Shown here one piece after another: positions 7,951 to 15,468 of a DNA stretch of 64,000 bases; positions within the stretch are counted from its first letter, which is position 1; each line of letters begins with the position of its first letter. The stretch lies in assembly GCF_029714405.1 (NCBI RefSeq), contig NZ_CP121650.1:1555001-1619000 (forward strand), given 5' to 3'. The notes under the pieces are model-generated. The model saw nothing but the letters and a program-made list of their open reading frames with translations. It made no database searches and was not told the origin of the DNA. Made by a program: the position numbers and the translations under genes. Origin of the DNA: Bradyrhizobium sp. CB82 (GTDB taxonomy: Bacteria; Pseudomonadota; Alphaproteobacteria; Rhizobiales; Xanthobacteraceae).

Positions 7951-8820
7951 TCACACCGCCGCGCAGACGAAGGCGTTGCCCTTGCGCCGGATCATGCCGC
8001 CGGACGGTGAGGGGAAATGCGCGGTGCAGCACAGCGTGTTGGTGTCGCAATAGCGCTCCAGGAAGCTGCGGCGGGTTTTCGCCGCCTGCGCCTGGTCGAC
8101 GTCGAACCTGATCGACAGCTCCGGATAAAGCGTCTGCAGCGGCGAGTGCATGAGATCGCCGGAGAACACGACGTCGTCCCTGCCACGGCCCATCGTGAAC
8201 GCGACGTGGCCGGGCGTGTGGCCCGGCGTCGGCAGGATGCGGACGTGATCGCCGATCTGGTGATCATTGCCGACGAGCTCGTGGCGCTTCGCTTCGACCA
8301 CCGGCAAGACACTGTCGGCGAAGGGCGGCACCTCTGCCTTCGCGTTCTGTTCGGACCAATAGTCGAACTCCTGCTTGGCGAACAGATAGCGCGCCTTGGG
8401 GAAGGTCGGCACCCAGCGGCCGTTCTCCAATCGCGTATTCCAGCCGACGTGATCGACGTGCAGATGCGTGCACATCACGAAGTCGATGTCGTCGACCGAG
8501 ACTCCGGCACCGTTGAGCGCGCGCAAGTATGTGTCGTCAGTCTTCATGTGCCATTTCGGCCGTAGCGGACGCTGCTTGTCGTTGCCGATGCAGCTATCGA
8601 TCAGGATGGTGTGATGCGGCGTCTTCACCACATAGGATTGGAAGCACAGCATCAGGACGTCCTGGTCATCCAGCGCCTTGGCCTCGCGCATCCAAGCCCG
8701 GTTCTCGGCCAGCACCTCCGGTGTCAGCCCGGGCATGAATTCCAGCGCCGGGAAGAAGGGGGCTTCCTGCTCGATGACGCGATGGATGGTGAGATCGCCG
8801 ACCGAGAATGTGAGGCTCAT
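7951..8820 (-). CDS. MBL-fold metallo-hydrolase
   Basis: A 289-residue metallo-beta-lactamase-fold protein. The zinc motif HxHxDH is present as THLHVDHVGW, with a second histidine in PTPGHTPGH and a metal-bridging Asp in FSGDLMH. The fold resembles quorum-quenching lactonases and related hydrolases, but function is not fixed by these motifs. ATG at 8820 is chosen because residues in the open frame further upstream lie antisense over another gene. The protein at 14505 is a paralogue with the same central block (VDHVGWNT...WVPTFP). Confidence 0.85.
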   Translation of the reverse strand: MSLTFSVGDLTIHRVIEQEAPFFPALEFMPGLTPEVLAENRAWMREAKALDDQDVLMLCFQSYVVKTPHHTILIDSCIGNDKQRPLRPKWHMKTDDTYLRALNGAGVSVDDIDFVMCTHLHVDHVGWNTRLENGRWVPTFPKARYLFAKQEFDYWSEQNAKAEVPPFADSVLPVVEAKRHELVGNDHQIGDHVRILPTPGHTPGHVAFTMGRGRDDVVFSGDLMHSPLQTLYPELSIRFDVDQAQAAKTRRSFLERYCDTNTLCCTAHFPSPSGGMIRRKGNAFVCAAV

Positions 8821-8837
8821 GCTCGTTTTCCCTAGAA

Positions 8838-9320
8838 TCAGTGCTTCACCGCTGTGTAGTCGGGGAAGAATTTCAGCACGGGCTCGTCGACGCCTGCGAT
8901 GAGCTTGCGATCGATCGCGATTCCAACCAGCATCGAGGTCATGCTCTTGGTTGCCGAGCGCATGTCGTGCTTGGTCGTTGCGGTGAATTCGTGCTGGCCT
9001 TCCGGCTGTCCCCAAGGCTGGTCGTAGCCGGGAAAATATTGCTCGAAGACGAGCTTGCCATGGCGCGCGACGACGACCGAATGGACTGCGGTCGCGCGCT
9101 GCTCGAGCCGCGCTGCGATGCCACAGAGCTGCGCGCCGTCCATGCCGACGCTGTCGGGCGACGCAGTCATCCAACCGTCGTCGATTGACGATGGCGATCC
9201 GCAGGCGCTGTTTTGTTGTCCGGGCGCCATGCCGTCGGCTTGCACGGAAGTGGCTGAGACGGTCAACGCGAGCACGAGGCTCGCGCCGAGAATGCTGAGG
9301 CGGGGGAATCTATCGCTCAT
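8838..9320 (-). pseudogene. truncated serine hydrolase (beta-lactamase class C / DD-peptidase-like)
   Basis: The 160 residues cover only the N-terminal part of a class C beta-lactamase-like serine hydrolase. They include a signal peptide (ALTVSATSVQA), the typical opening (VVVARHGKLVFEQYF) and the SxxK nucleophile motif in SATKSMTS. The frame stops shortly afterwards (FFPDYTAVKH), so the YxN and HxG motifs and about 200 or more residues are missing. Only 17 bases separate its stop from the next gene, which points to a deletion. It is presumably non-functional. Confidence 0.75.
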
Positions 9321-9345
9321 CGTTCTTCTCCCCGCCGTCCCGGTC

Positions 9346-9957
9346 CTAAGCCGCTGGCGGCACCGAGATCTTCACGGAAGGCCGTTCCAGCATCTTCTGA
9401 TGGAAGGCGTCGAGCTTCGGATAGGCCTTGCGCCAGCCGCAATCGGTGAAGCGGAAGTCGGCGTAGCCGAGCACGCAAACGAGGCCGATCTGCGAGATGT
9501 CGAACGGACCGTTGAGGACTTCGGGCCGGTTCTCGAACCGCGCCATGCCGCTCCAGGCCCGGTTCCAGTGGTCGTCCGACCAGGCCTGCCATTGCAGGCC
9601 CTGTGGCCGCACCATCCTCTCGTAGCGGCACAGCAGCATGGAATCGAGCATGCCGTTGATCAGCGAATGATCGGTCTTGGCCGACCAGCGGCGCGGACCA
9701 TAGTCCGGGATCAGATTGCCGCCGGCGAGCTCGTTGAGATATTCGACGATGACGTAGGAATCGAGGATCACGTCATTGTTGTCGGTGATCAGTACGGGCA
9801 GCTTCTTCAGCGGCGTGATGCGCGAATAGTCCTCGTTCGCCTGCCCGGGCGTGACGGTCGCGGGCACGAATTCGATTTTGTCGACAAGCCCAAGCTCGAT
9901 CGCGGCAATGCGCACCTTGCGCGCGAAAGGCGAGGCGGGGGAGAAGGTGAGTTTCAT
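9346..9957 (-). CDS. glutathione S-transferase family protein
   Basis: A 203-residue protein with an N-terminal thioredoxin-like domain (about 1-80: MKLTFSPASPFARKVRIAAI, then KKLPVLITDN and the glutathione gamma-Glu contact DSYVIVEYL). An all-helical C-terminal domain follows. Soluble and cytosolic. The class and substrate are not determined. It lies upstream of the broken serine hydrolase on the same strand, and its own upstream region is a dispersed repeat. Confidence 0.87.
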   Translation of the reverse strand: MKLTFSPASPFARKVRIAAIELGLVDKIEFVPATVTPGQANEDYSRITPLKKLPVLITDNNDVILDSYVIVEYLNELAGGNLIPDYGPRRWSAKTDHSLINGMLDSMLLCRYERMVRPQGLQWQAWSDDHWNRAWSGMARFENRPEVLNGPFDISQIGLVCVLGYADFRFTDCGWRKAYPKLDAFHQKMLERPSVKISVPPAA

Positions 9958-9991
9958 TGAGATGCCTTACGGAAAATCGGGCAGTTGATTT

Positions 9992-10079
9992 CCGTCATTG
10001 CGAGCGAAGCGAAGCAATCCAGACTGTCTCCGCAGAAAGAATCTGCATTGCTTCGTCGCTCCGCTCCTCGCAATGACGG
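9992..10079. repeat. long inverted repeat of the CGTCATTGCGAGCGAAGCGAAGC family
   Basis: The left arm CCGTCATTGCGAGC-GAAGCAATCC and right arm GCATTGCTTCG-CTCGCAATGACGG are complementary over about 30 bases and would fold into a long hairpin. This element is among the best known dispersed palindromes of Bradyrhizobium and Rhodopseudomonas genomes. Confidence 0.8.
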
Positions 10080-10103
10080 CGTGGCGGCAGTCGCGATTGA
10101 GCA

Positions 10104-10946
10104 TTACGCCGCGACGATCTCCTGACGCTGCTCGCCGAGGCCTTCGATGCCAAGTGTGACGACGTCGCCGACATTGAGGAAGGTCGGCGGCTTCATGCCC
10201 ATGCCGACGCCGGGCGGCGTACCCGTCGTGATGATGTCGCCGGGCAGCAGCGTCATGAACTGCGAGACGTAGGAGACACACTTGGCCATGGTGAAGATCA
10301 TGGTCGCGGTCGAACCGGTCTGGCGGCGCTGGCCGTTGACGTCGAGCCACATCGCCAGGTTTTGCACGTCCTTGACCTCGTCCTTGGTGGCGAGCCACGG
10401 TCCGAGCGGACCGAACGTGTCATGCGACTTGCCCTTGGTCCACTGACCAAGGCGCTCGGTCTGGAAGTTGCGCTCGGAGACGTCGTTGCAGACGCAGTAA
10501 CCGGCGACGTAATTCAGCGCATCGGCTTCAGAGACGTATTTGGCGCGGGTGCCGATGATCGCGGCAATCTCGACCTCCCAGTCGAGCTTGGTGGAGCCGC
10601 GCGGCTTCTCGACCGGATCGTTCGGACCGGAGAGGGCCGTGTTGGCCTTCATGAAGATGATCGGCTCGGTCGGGATCGCGGCGCCGGTCTCCTTGGCGTG
10701 ATCGGTGTAGTTGAGGCCGATCGCCACGAATTTCGAGATGTCGGTGACGGGGGCGCCGAACCGCGGCTTGCCAGAGACCGCCGGCAGCGAGGCCGGATCG
10801 AGGGCTGCGAGCTTCTTCAGGGACTCCGGCGAATAGGCCTCGCCGGCCAGGTCCTTCACATGGGCCGAGAGGTCGCGCAGCTGGCCTGATTTGTCGATCA
10901 GCCCTGGCTTTTCTGCGCCTTTTTCACCATAACGAACAAGCTTCAT
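10104..10946 (-). CDS. fumarylacetoacetate hydrolase family protein
   Basis: A 280-residue protein: N-terminal cap (about 1-60), then the FAH catalytic domain. Visible motifs are VAIGLNYTDHAKE, the acidic metal ligands in LDWEVEIAAIIG, GYCVCNDVSERN and the C-terminal LLPGDIITTGTPPGVG block. The family cleaves C-C bonds or isomerises/decarboxylates 2-oxo acids in aromatic and sugar-acid catabolism, using a divalent metal. Sequences of this type are often labelled 2-hydroxyhepta-2,4-diene-1,7-dioate isomerase or ureidoglycolate lyase-like. The specific role is open. Confidence 0.87.
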   Translation of the reverse strand: MKLVRYGEKGAEKPGLIDKSGQLRDLSAHVKDLAGEAYSPESLKKLAALDPASLPAVSGKPRFGAPVTDISKFVAIGLNYTDHAKETGAAIPTEPIIFMKANTALSGPNDPVEKPRGSTKLDWEVEIAAIIGTRAKYVSEADALNYVAGYCVCNDVSERNFQTERLGQWTKGKSHDTFGPLGPWLATKDEVKDVQNLAMWLDVNGQRRQTGSTATMIFTMAKCVSYVSQFMTLLPGDIITTGTPPGVGMGMKPPTFLNVGDVVTLGIEGLGEQRQEIVAA

Positions 10947-11050
10947 TCTCGTCTCTCCCTGGGATGGACTGGTCGGTTAACTAGCTTCATGGAACAGGGC
11001 GGCGGGAATTTCAACCGCCTATGGGCCGATGCATTGCAGCCCTTCGTTCG

Positions 11051-11215
11051 TAGAGTGGGTTAGCCTTACTGCGTCATAAGCGCCCTAACTCCTCATCCTG
11101 AGGAGCTTGCGAAGCAAGCGTCTCGAAGGATGTGGGCTACAGGCCGGGCCTCATGGTTCGAGACGCGCTTCGCGCTCCTCACCATGAGGGTTAAGTTCCG
11201 GGGCGCCCCGGAATG
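11051..11215. repeat. composite dispersed repeat (GTGGGTTAG and CTCATCCTGAGGAGC modules)
   Basis: It carries GAGTGGGTTAGCC followed by CTCATCCTGAGGAGCTTGCG and ends in CTCACCATGAGG. The order of the second module is inverted relative to 7708-7945. Apart from this element the 10947-11245 gap holds only the leader of the broken GMC gene. Confidence 0.7.
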
Positions 11216-11245
11216 ACGAGAGAAAAACGGCAGGGGGAAACAACG

Positions 11246-12070
11246 GTGACTGACACATTCGATTAAGTCGTCGTGGGCGCGGGCTCGGGCGGCTGTGCGG
11301 TGGCGGGACGGCTGTCGGAGGATATGCAGACCTCGGTCGCGCTGCTCGATGCCGGCGGGCCCTGCGACAACTGGGTCGTCACCACGCCCGGCGCGCTGGT
11401 GCTGATGGTGGCGGGCAACGTCAACAACTGGGCCTTCAACACCGTGCCAAAGGGGCTGAACGGCCGCATCGGCTATCAGCCGCGCGGCAAGGGGCTCGGA
11501 GGCTCCTCCGCGATCAACGCGATGGTCTATATCCGCGGCCATCGCTGGGATTACGACCACTGGGCCTCGCTCGGCAACGCCGGCCGGGCCTATGCCGATG
11601 TGCTGCCCTATTTCAAGCGCTCGGAGGACAACGCCGATTTCGGCGGCAAGTATCACGGCAAGGGCGGCCTGCTCGCGGTCAATCGCTTGCGCTCCGGCAC
11701 CCCGGTCCAGCAGACGTTTCTGCAAGCGGCGCAGGAAGCACAATTCCGCATCCGCGAGGATTTCAATGCCGAGGATCATGAAGGCCTCGGCATCTACCAG
11801 GTGACGCAGAAGAACGGCGAGCGCTGGAGCGCGGCGCGCGCCTACGTCCATCCTCACATGAACAGGCGCGCGAATTTCCGCGTCGGCACCTGCAAGATGG
11901 GCACCGATGCGCTGGCCGTCGTCGATCCGCAGCTCAGGGTACATGGCCTGGGCTCCTTGCGCGTCGTCGATGCCTCGATCATGCCGACCCTGATCGGCGG
12001 CAACACCAATGCCCCGAGCATCATGATCGGGGAGAAGGCCGCAGATATGATCCGGGCGGAGATGCGTTGA
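11246..12070 (+). pseudogene. GMC family oxidoreductase (choline dehydrogenase-like), disrupted by early stop and internal deletion
   Basis: A GTG start at 11246 with a GGGGGAA leader opens MTDTFD and hits TAA at codon 7 (11264-11266), where intact relatives have Tyr ([12 protein letters not shown]). Reading through, the frame continues with the FAD motif [13 protein letters not shown], the GMC signature ([15 protein letters not shown]) and the region to [12 protein letters not shown]. It then jumps without frame change to the C-terminal VGTCKMG and [16 protein letters not shown] motifs. The usual length is about 530 residues; about 270 remain. The junction is near 11865-11885. Both lesions make this a pseudogene. 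Confidence 0.85.
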
Positions 12071-12153
12071 TTGTTCTCCCTCTTGCATCCGCAATCACGG
12101 CACAGTTTGGACTCGCGGAGACTCCCCCCTCACCGGCCGCGCTAGGCGCATCT

Positions 12154-12180
12154 GGCCTCTCCCAGCAAGCGGGAAGAGGC
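12154..12180. repeat. short palindromic repeat (CCTCTCCC family)
   Basis: GGCCTCTCCC-AGCAAGC-GGGAAGAGGC forms a hairpin between convergent gene ends (12070 and 12191). Same design as 4647-4672. Confidence 0.55.
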
Positions 12181-12190
12181 GAAGCAAAGA

Positions 12191-12952
12191 TCAACTCAGC
12201 AAGAACCCGCCATCCACCGTCACCACGCTGCCCGTCATATACCGCGACGCCTTCGAGGCCAGCAGCAGGATCGCGCCATCGAGATCGGACTCGGCGCCGA
12301 CGCGGCGTTGCGGGATGCGCTTGGTCAGGCGTTCGCCTGATGGCGTCGACCAGAAATCGTGATTCATCTCGGTGTCGATATAACCGGGCGCCAGCGCGTT
12401 GACGCGGATGTTGTTGCCGGCCAGCTCCAGCGCCATCGCCTTCGTCGCCTGAATCATGCCGGCCTTGGAGATCGCGTAGGGCGAGACCGCCTTCAGCACG
12501 CCGGTGCCGAGCACCGAGGCGATGTTGATGATGTTGCCCGACTGCTTGCGTGCGATCATTCGCCGCGCCAGCTCGGTTGCGAGGAAATAGGCGCCCTTGA
12601 GATTGGCGCCGACCACGGCGTCCCAGTCTGCCTCGGTCTGCTCGGTCGCGAGCTTCTCGATCGCCATCCCCGCATTGTTGATCAGCACGGTGATGGGACC
12701 AAGCGCTGCCTCCGCGGCATCGACCGACTTCGCGATCGACGCCGTGTCGGCGACATCGAGCGCGATCGCCGCGGCGCGGCCTCCCTTGCCTCGAATCTCC
12801 TCCTCGAGAGCCCTCAGCTTGTTGGTCTGGCGCGCGGCGAGCACGACGGCAGCGCCGTGCGCGGCCAGCACGCGCGCGAACTGGCGCCCCAATCCCTGGC
12901 TGGCGCCGGTGATCAGGATCGTCTCGTGGGCGACGTCGAACGGATCGGACAT
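12191..12952 (-). CDS. SDR family oxidoreductase
   Basis: A 253-residue classical short-chain dehydrogenase/reductase. Cofactor motif TGASQGLG near residue 18, NNAG near 95, catalytic Ser in IASVLG and the YAISK catalytic pair near 160 are all present. The C-terminal VVTVDGG typical of the family is also there. ATG at 12952 is chosen because it gives the normal short N terminus before the first strand (ILITGAS). Probably an NAD(P)-dependent alcohol or beta-keto reductase; the substrate is unknown. The adjacent forward SDR at 13090 is a distant relative transcribed divergently. Confidence 0.88.
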   Translation of the reverse strand: MSDPFDVAHETILITGASQGLGRQFARVLAAHGAAVVLAARQTNKLRALEEEIRGKGGRAAAIALDVADTASIAKSVDAAEAALGPITVLINNAGMAIEKLATEQTEADWDAVVGANLKGAYFLATELARRMIARKQSGNIINIASVLGTGVLKAVSPYAISKAGMIQATKAMALELAGNNIRVNALAPGYIDTEMNHDFWSTPSGERLTKRIPQRRVGAESDLDGAILLLASKASRYMTGSVVTVDGGFLLS

Positions 12953-13089
12953 GTCACTTTTCCCCGGCGAGCTGATATGCGTGCATTGATACCTACGATT
13001 TCCGCTGACGCAAAGCGCGGGACTTACCACAGCGGACGCCGTTGGCTAGAGTATCGCATCGAAACCCCAGACATCACGGGAGTGAAACA

Positions 13090-13872
13090 GTGGATCTTGG
13101 GATCAAAGGTCGCCGCGCCATCGTCTGCGCATCCAGCAAGGGCCTGGGGCGCGCCTGCGCCATGGCGCTCGCCAATGAGGGCGTGCATGTCACGCTGACC
13201 GCGCGCGGCGCGGACGCGCTGAAGACAACGGCCGAGGAGATCCGGAAGGCCCACCCGGGCGTGACGGTCACCGAGATCGTCGGCGACATCACGACGCCTG
13301 CGGGCCGCGAGGCCGTGCTGAAGGCCTGCCCCGATCCGGACATCCTGGTCAATAATGCCGGCGGCCCGCCGCCCGGCGATTTCCGCAACTGGACCCGCGA
13401 CGACTGGATCAAGGCGATTGATGCCAACATGCTGACGCCGATCGAACTGATCAAGGCAACTGTGGACGGCATGATGGCGCGCAAGTTCGGCCGCATCGTC
13501 AACATCACCTCGGCCGCCGTGAAGGCGCCGATCGAGATTTTGGGCCTGTCCAACGGCGCGCGCGCCGGCCTCACGGGCTTCGTCGCCGGCCTCTCGCGCA
13601 AGACGGTGATCAACAACGTCACCATCAATGCCCTGCTGCCAGGTCCGTTCGAAACGGATCGTCTGCGCGGTACGGCGAAGGCCGAAGCCGACAAGCGCGG
13701 CATCACGCCGGAGCAGCTTCTGGCCGAGCGCGCAAAGCTCAATCCCGCCGGCCGCTTCGGCGATCCCGACGAGTTCGGCTACGCCTGCGCCTTCCTCTGC
13801 GGCGCCAAGGCCGGCTTCATCACCGGGCAGAACATTTTGCTCGACGGCGGCGCATTCCCGGGGACGCTGTGA
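13090..13872 (+). CDS. SDR family protein with altered active site
   Basis: A 260-residue SDR-fold protein. The start is GTG at 13090 (MDLGIKGRRA), 10 bases after GGGAG. The cofactor loop CASSKGLG and the NNAGG motif are present, as is the C-terminal ILLDGGAF. At the catalytic position where YxxxK is expected the sequence reads LSNGARAGL, so Tyr is replaced by Ser and Lys by Arg. The preceding Ser (NITSAAV) is kept. This pattern is shared by a subgroup annotated as FabG-like SDRs, so it may be a stable variant, but ordinary SDR catalysis is doubtful. Confidence 0.85.
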   Translation: MDLGIKGRRAIVCASSKGLGRACAMALANEGVHVTLTARGADALKTTAEEIRKAHPGVTVTEIVGDITTPAGREAVLKACPDPDILVNNAGGPPPGDFRNWTRDDWIKAIDANMLTPIELIKATVDGMMARKFGRIVNITSAAVKAPIEILGLSNGARAGLTGFVAGLSRKTVINNVTINALLPGPFETDRLRGTAKAEADKRGITPEQLLAERAKLNPAGRFGDPDEFGYACAFLCGAKAGFITGQNILLDGGAFPGTL

Positions 13873-13878
13873 TGTTCT

Positions 13879-13907
13879 CCCTCTCCCCGCCCTTGGCGGG
13901 GAGGGTT
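13879..13907. repeat. short palindromic repeat (CCTCTCCCCGC family)
   Basis: CCCTCTCCCCGCC-CTT-GGCGGGGAGGG is a strong hairpin just downstream of the stop of the forward SDR and of the convergent DUF3775 gene. It may act as a terminator for both. Confidence 0.65.
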
Positions 13908-13917
13908 AAGTGACAGC

Positions 13918-14394
13918 TCACCGCCGCTTCGTCGGCTCGTCCTCGTCGCGCTCGCTGAGGCCCGATGAATCCGCGCTCGGGCGCTCGTCGGTCCAGTCGA
14001 TGCCGAAGGCGTCGAGGCCATCGGCGAGCAGATCGCCAAGCATCGGCTCGCCCAGCAGATAGTGCGCGATTTCCCGTCGGGGATTTTGATACTCGGTGCG
14101 CGCCTCGACGGCGCGGGCGCGCAGATCGTCCCAATCGTCCGGCCCGCCGTCGCCTCGTCCGAGCCACATCAACGCGACGAGATCGATCTGCTCGTCCTCG
14201 TTCAGGGTGATGATGAAGCTCGTGAGCTCCCGGCCGACCGGATCGGAGCCGTTGTCCTGCAGCACGTCGATCGCATCGTCATCGGTCGGATTTGATCCGG
14301 AGTCCGGATCGGACTCCGTCTCCTTGACGTCGTACTCGCGCGCCTTCTCGATCAAGAAGGCGACTTTGTCGGCGGAAATCGCTAGCTCCGGCAT
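13918..14394 (-). CDS. DUF3775 domain-containing protein
   Basis: A 158-residue acidic, soluble protein (MPELAISADKVAFLIEKAREYD, then LTSFIITLNEDEQIDLVALMWLGRGD). The pattern matches the DUF3775 family of alphaproteobacteria, which has no known function. The last 25 residues are Asp/Glu/Arg-rich and probably disordered. ATG at 14394 is supported by GGAGGG just upstream. It is divergent from the metallo-hydrolase at 14505. Confidence 0.85.
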   Translation of the reverse strand: MPELAISADKVAFLIEKAREYDVKETESDPDSGSNPTDDDAIDVLQDNGSDPVGRELTSFIITLNEDEQIDLVALMWLGRGDGGPDDWDDLRARAVEARTEYQNPRREIAHYLLGEPMLGDLLADGLDAFGIDWTDERPSADSSGLSERDEDEPTKRR

Positions 14395-14504
14395 GGCTCC
14401 CTCCCGGGTTCCATCGATAACGCCGCATCGCACCGGATGATCCATTGCGGCACCTCGCGGAAACCCGCAATGTCGGCCTCAACCAGATCAAGAGGACGCG
14501 CCGG

Positions 14505-15356
14505 ATGCAGTGGACGGTGGGAGAGGTGAGGATCACCAAATTCGTGGAAATGGAGACGGTCGGCTCGACACGCTTCATCCTGCCGCTGGCGAGCCATGAG
14601 GAAATCCGGAAACTGCCCTGGCTGATCCCGCATTTCGCCAATGAGGAGGGCCGGCTGAAAATGTCGATCCATTCGCTGGTGGTGGAAACGCCGTCGCGCC
14701 GCATCGTCGTCGACACCGGCCTGGGCAACGACAAGCAGGGCCGCAACGTCCCAACCTGGAACAACCGCAATACGCCATTCCCTGAGATGATGACGGCGGC
14801 GGGCTTTGCGCCTGATAGCATCGACACGGTGCTGTGCACGCATCTCCATGTCGACCATGTCGGCTGGAATACGAAGCTCGTTGACGGCCAATGGGTGCCG
14901 ACCTTCCCGAACGCCCGCTACGTATTCGGCAAGACAGAGTACGAGTTTTGGCGCGACCACTCGACCGAACCGGACAAGGCGGCCGTGTTCAACGATTCCG
15001 TGAAACCCGTCGTGGACGCCGGCCTCACCGATCTGATCCCGAGCGATTACCGGCTGTGCGAGGAGATCAGCATGATCCCGACGCCCGGCCATAGCCCCGG
15101 CCATATGAGCGTCCTGATCCGCTCCGGCGGCGAGCAGGCGCTGCTCGCGGGCGATGCGGCCCATCACCCCTGCCAGATGGCGCATCTCGACTGGTGCTCG
15201 ACGGTGGATTCCGACCCGCAACAATCAACCAGGACGCGGCGCGAGTTGTTCTCGCGCTTCGCCGATACCCCGACACTGGTGATCGGCGGGCATTTTTCCG
15301 GCGGGCATATCAGGCGCGAAGGAAACGCGTTCAAGTTCGTGTCGCTACGGCAATGA
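14505..15356 (+). CDS. MBL-fold metallo-hydrolase
   Basis: A 283-residue protein with the metallo-beta-lactamase zinc motif THLHVDHVGW, a second His in PTPGHSPGH and Asp in LLAGDAAHH. It is a paralogue of the protein at 8820-7951, sharing the central GNDKQ, VDHVGWNT and WVPTFPNARY blocks. Start MQWTVGEVRI at 14505 is preceded by AGAGGA; an upstream in-frame ATG at 14445 would add a non-family N-terminal extension. The substrate is unknown; lactonase-like activity is one possibility. Confidence 0.85.
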   Translation: MQWTVGEVRITKFVEMETVGSTRFILPLASHEEIRKLPWLIPHFANEEGRLKMSIHSLVVETPSRRIVVDTGLGNDKQGRNVPTWNNRNTPFPEMMTAAGFAPDSIDTVLCTHLHVDHVGWNTKLVDGQWVPTFPNARYVFGKTEYEFWRDHSTEPDKAAVFNDSVKPVVDAGLTDLIPSDYRLCEEISMIPTPGHSPGHMSVLIRSGGEQALLAGDAAHHPCQMAHLDWCSTVDSDPQQSTRTRRELFSRFADTPTLVIGGHFSGGHIRREGNAFKFVSLRQ

Positions 15357-15468
15357 AGCTGCTCGATCCTCATGGTGAGGAGCGCGTCTTCGCGCGTCTC
15401 GAACCATGAAGGCCCGCATCTCGCCAGTGGCCATCCTTCGAGACGACCGCCTTCGGCGGTCTCCTCAG

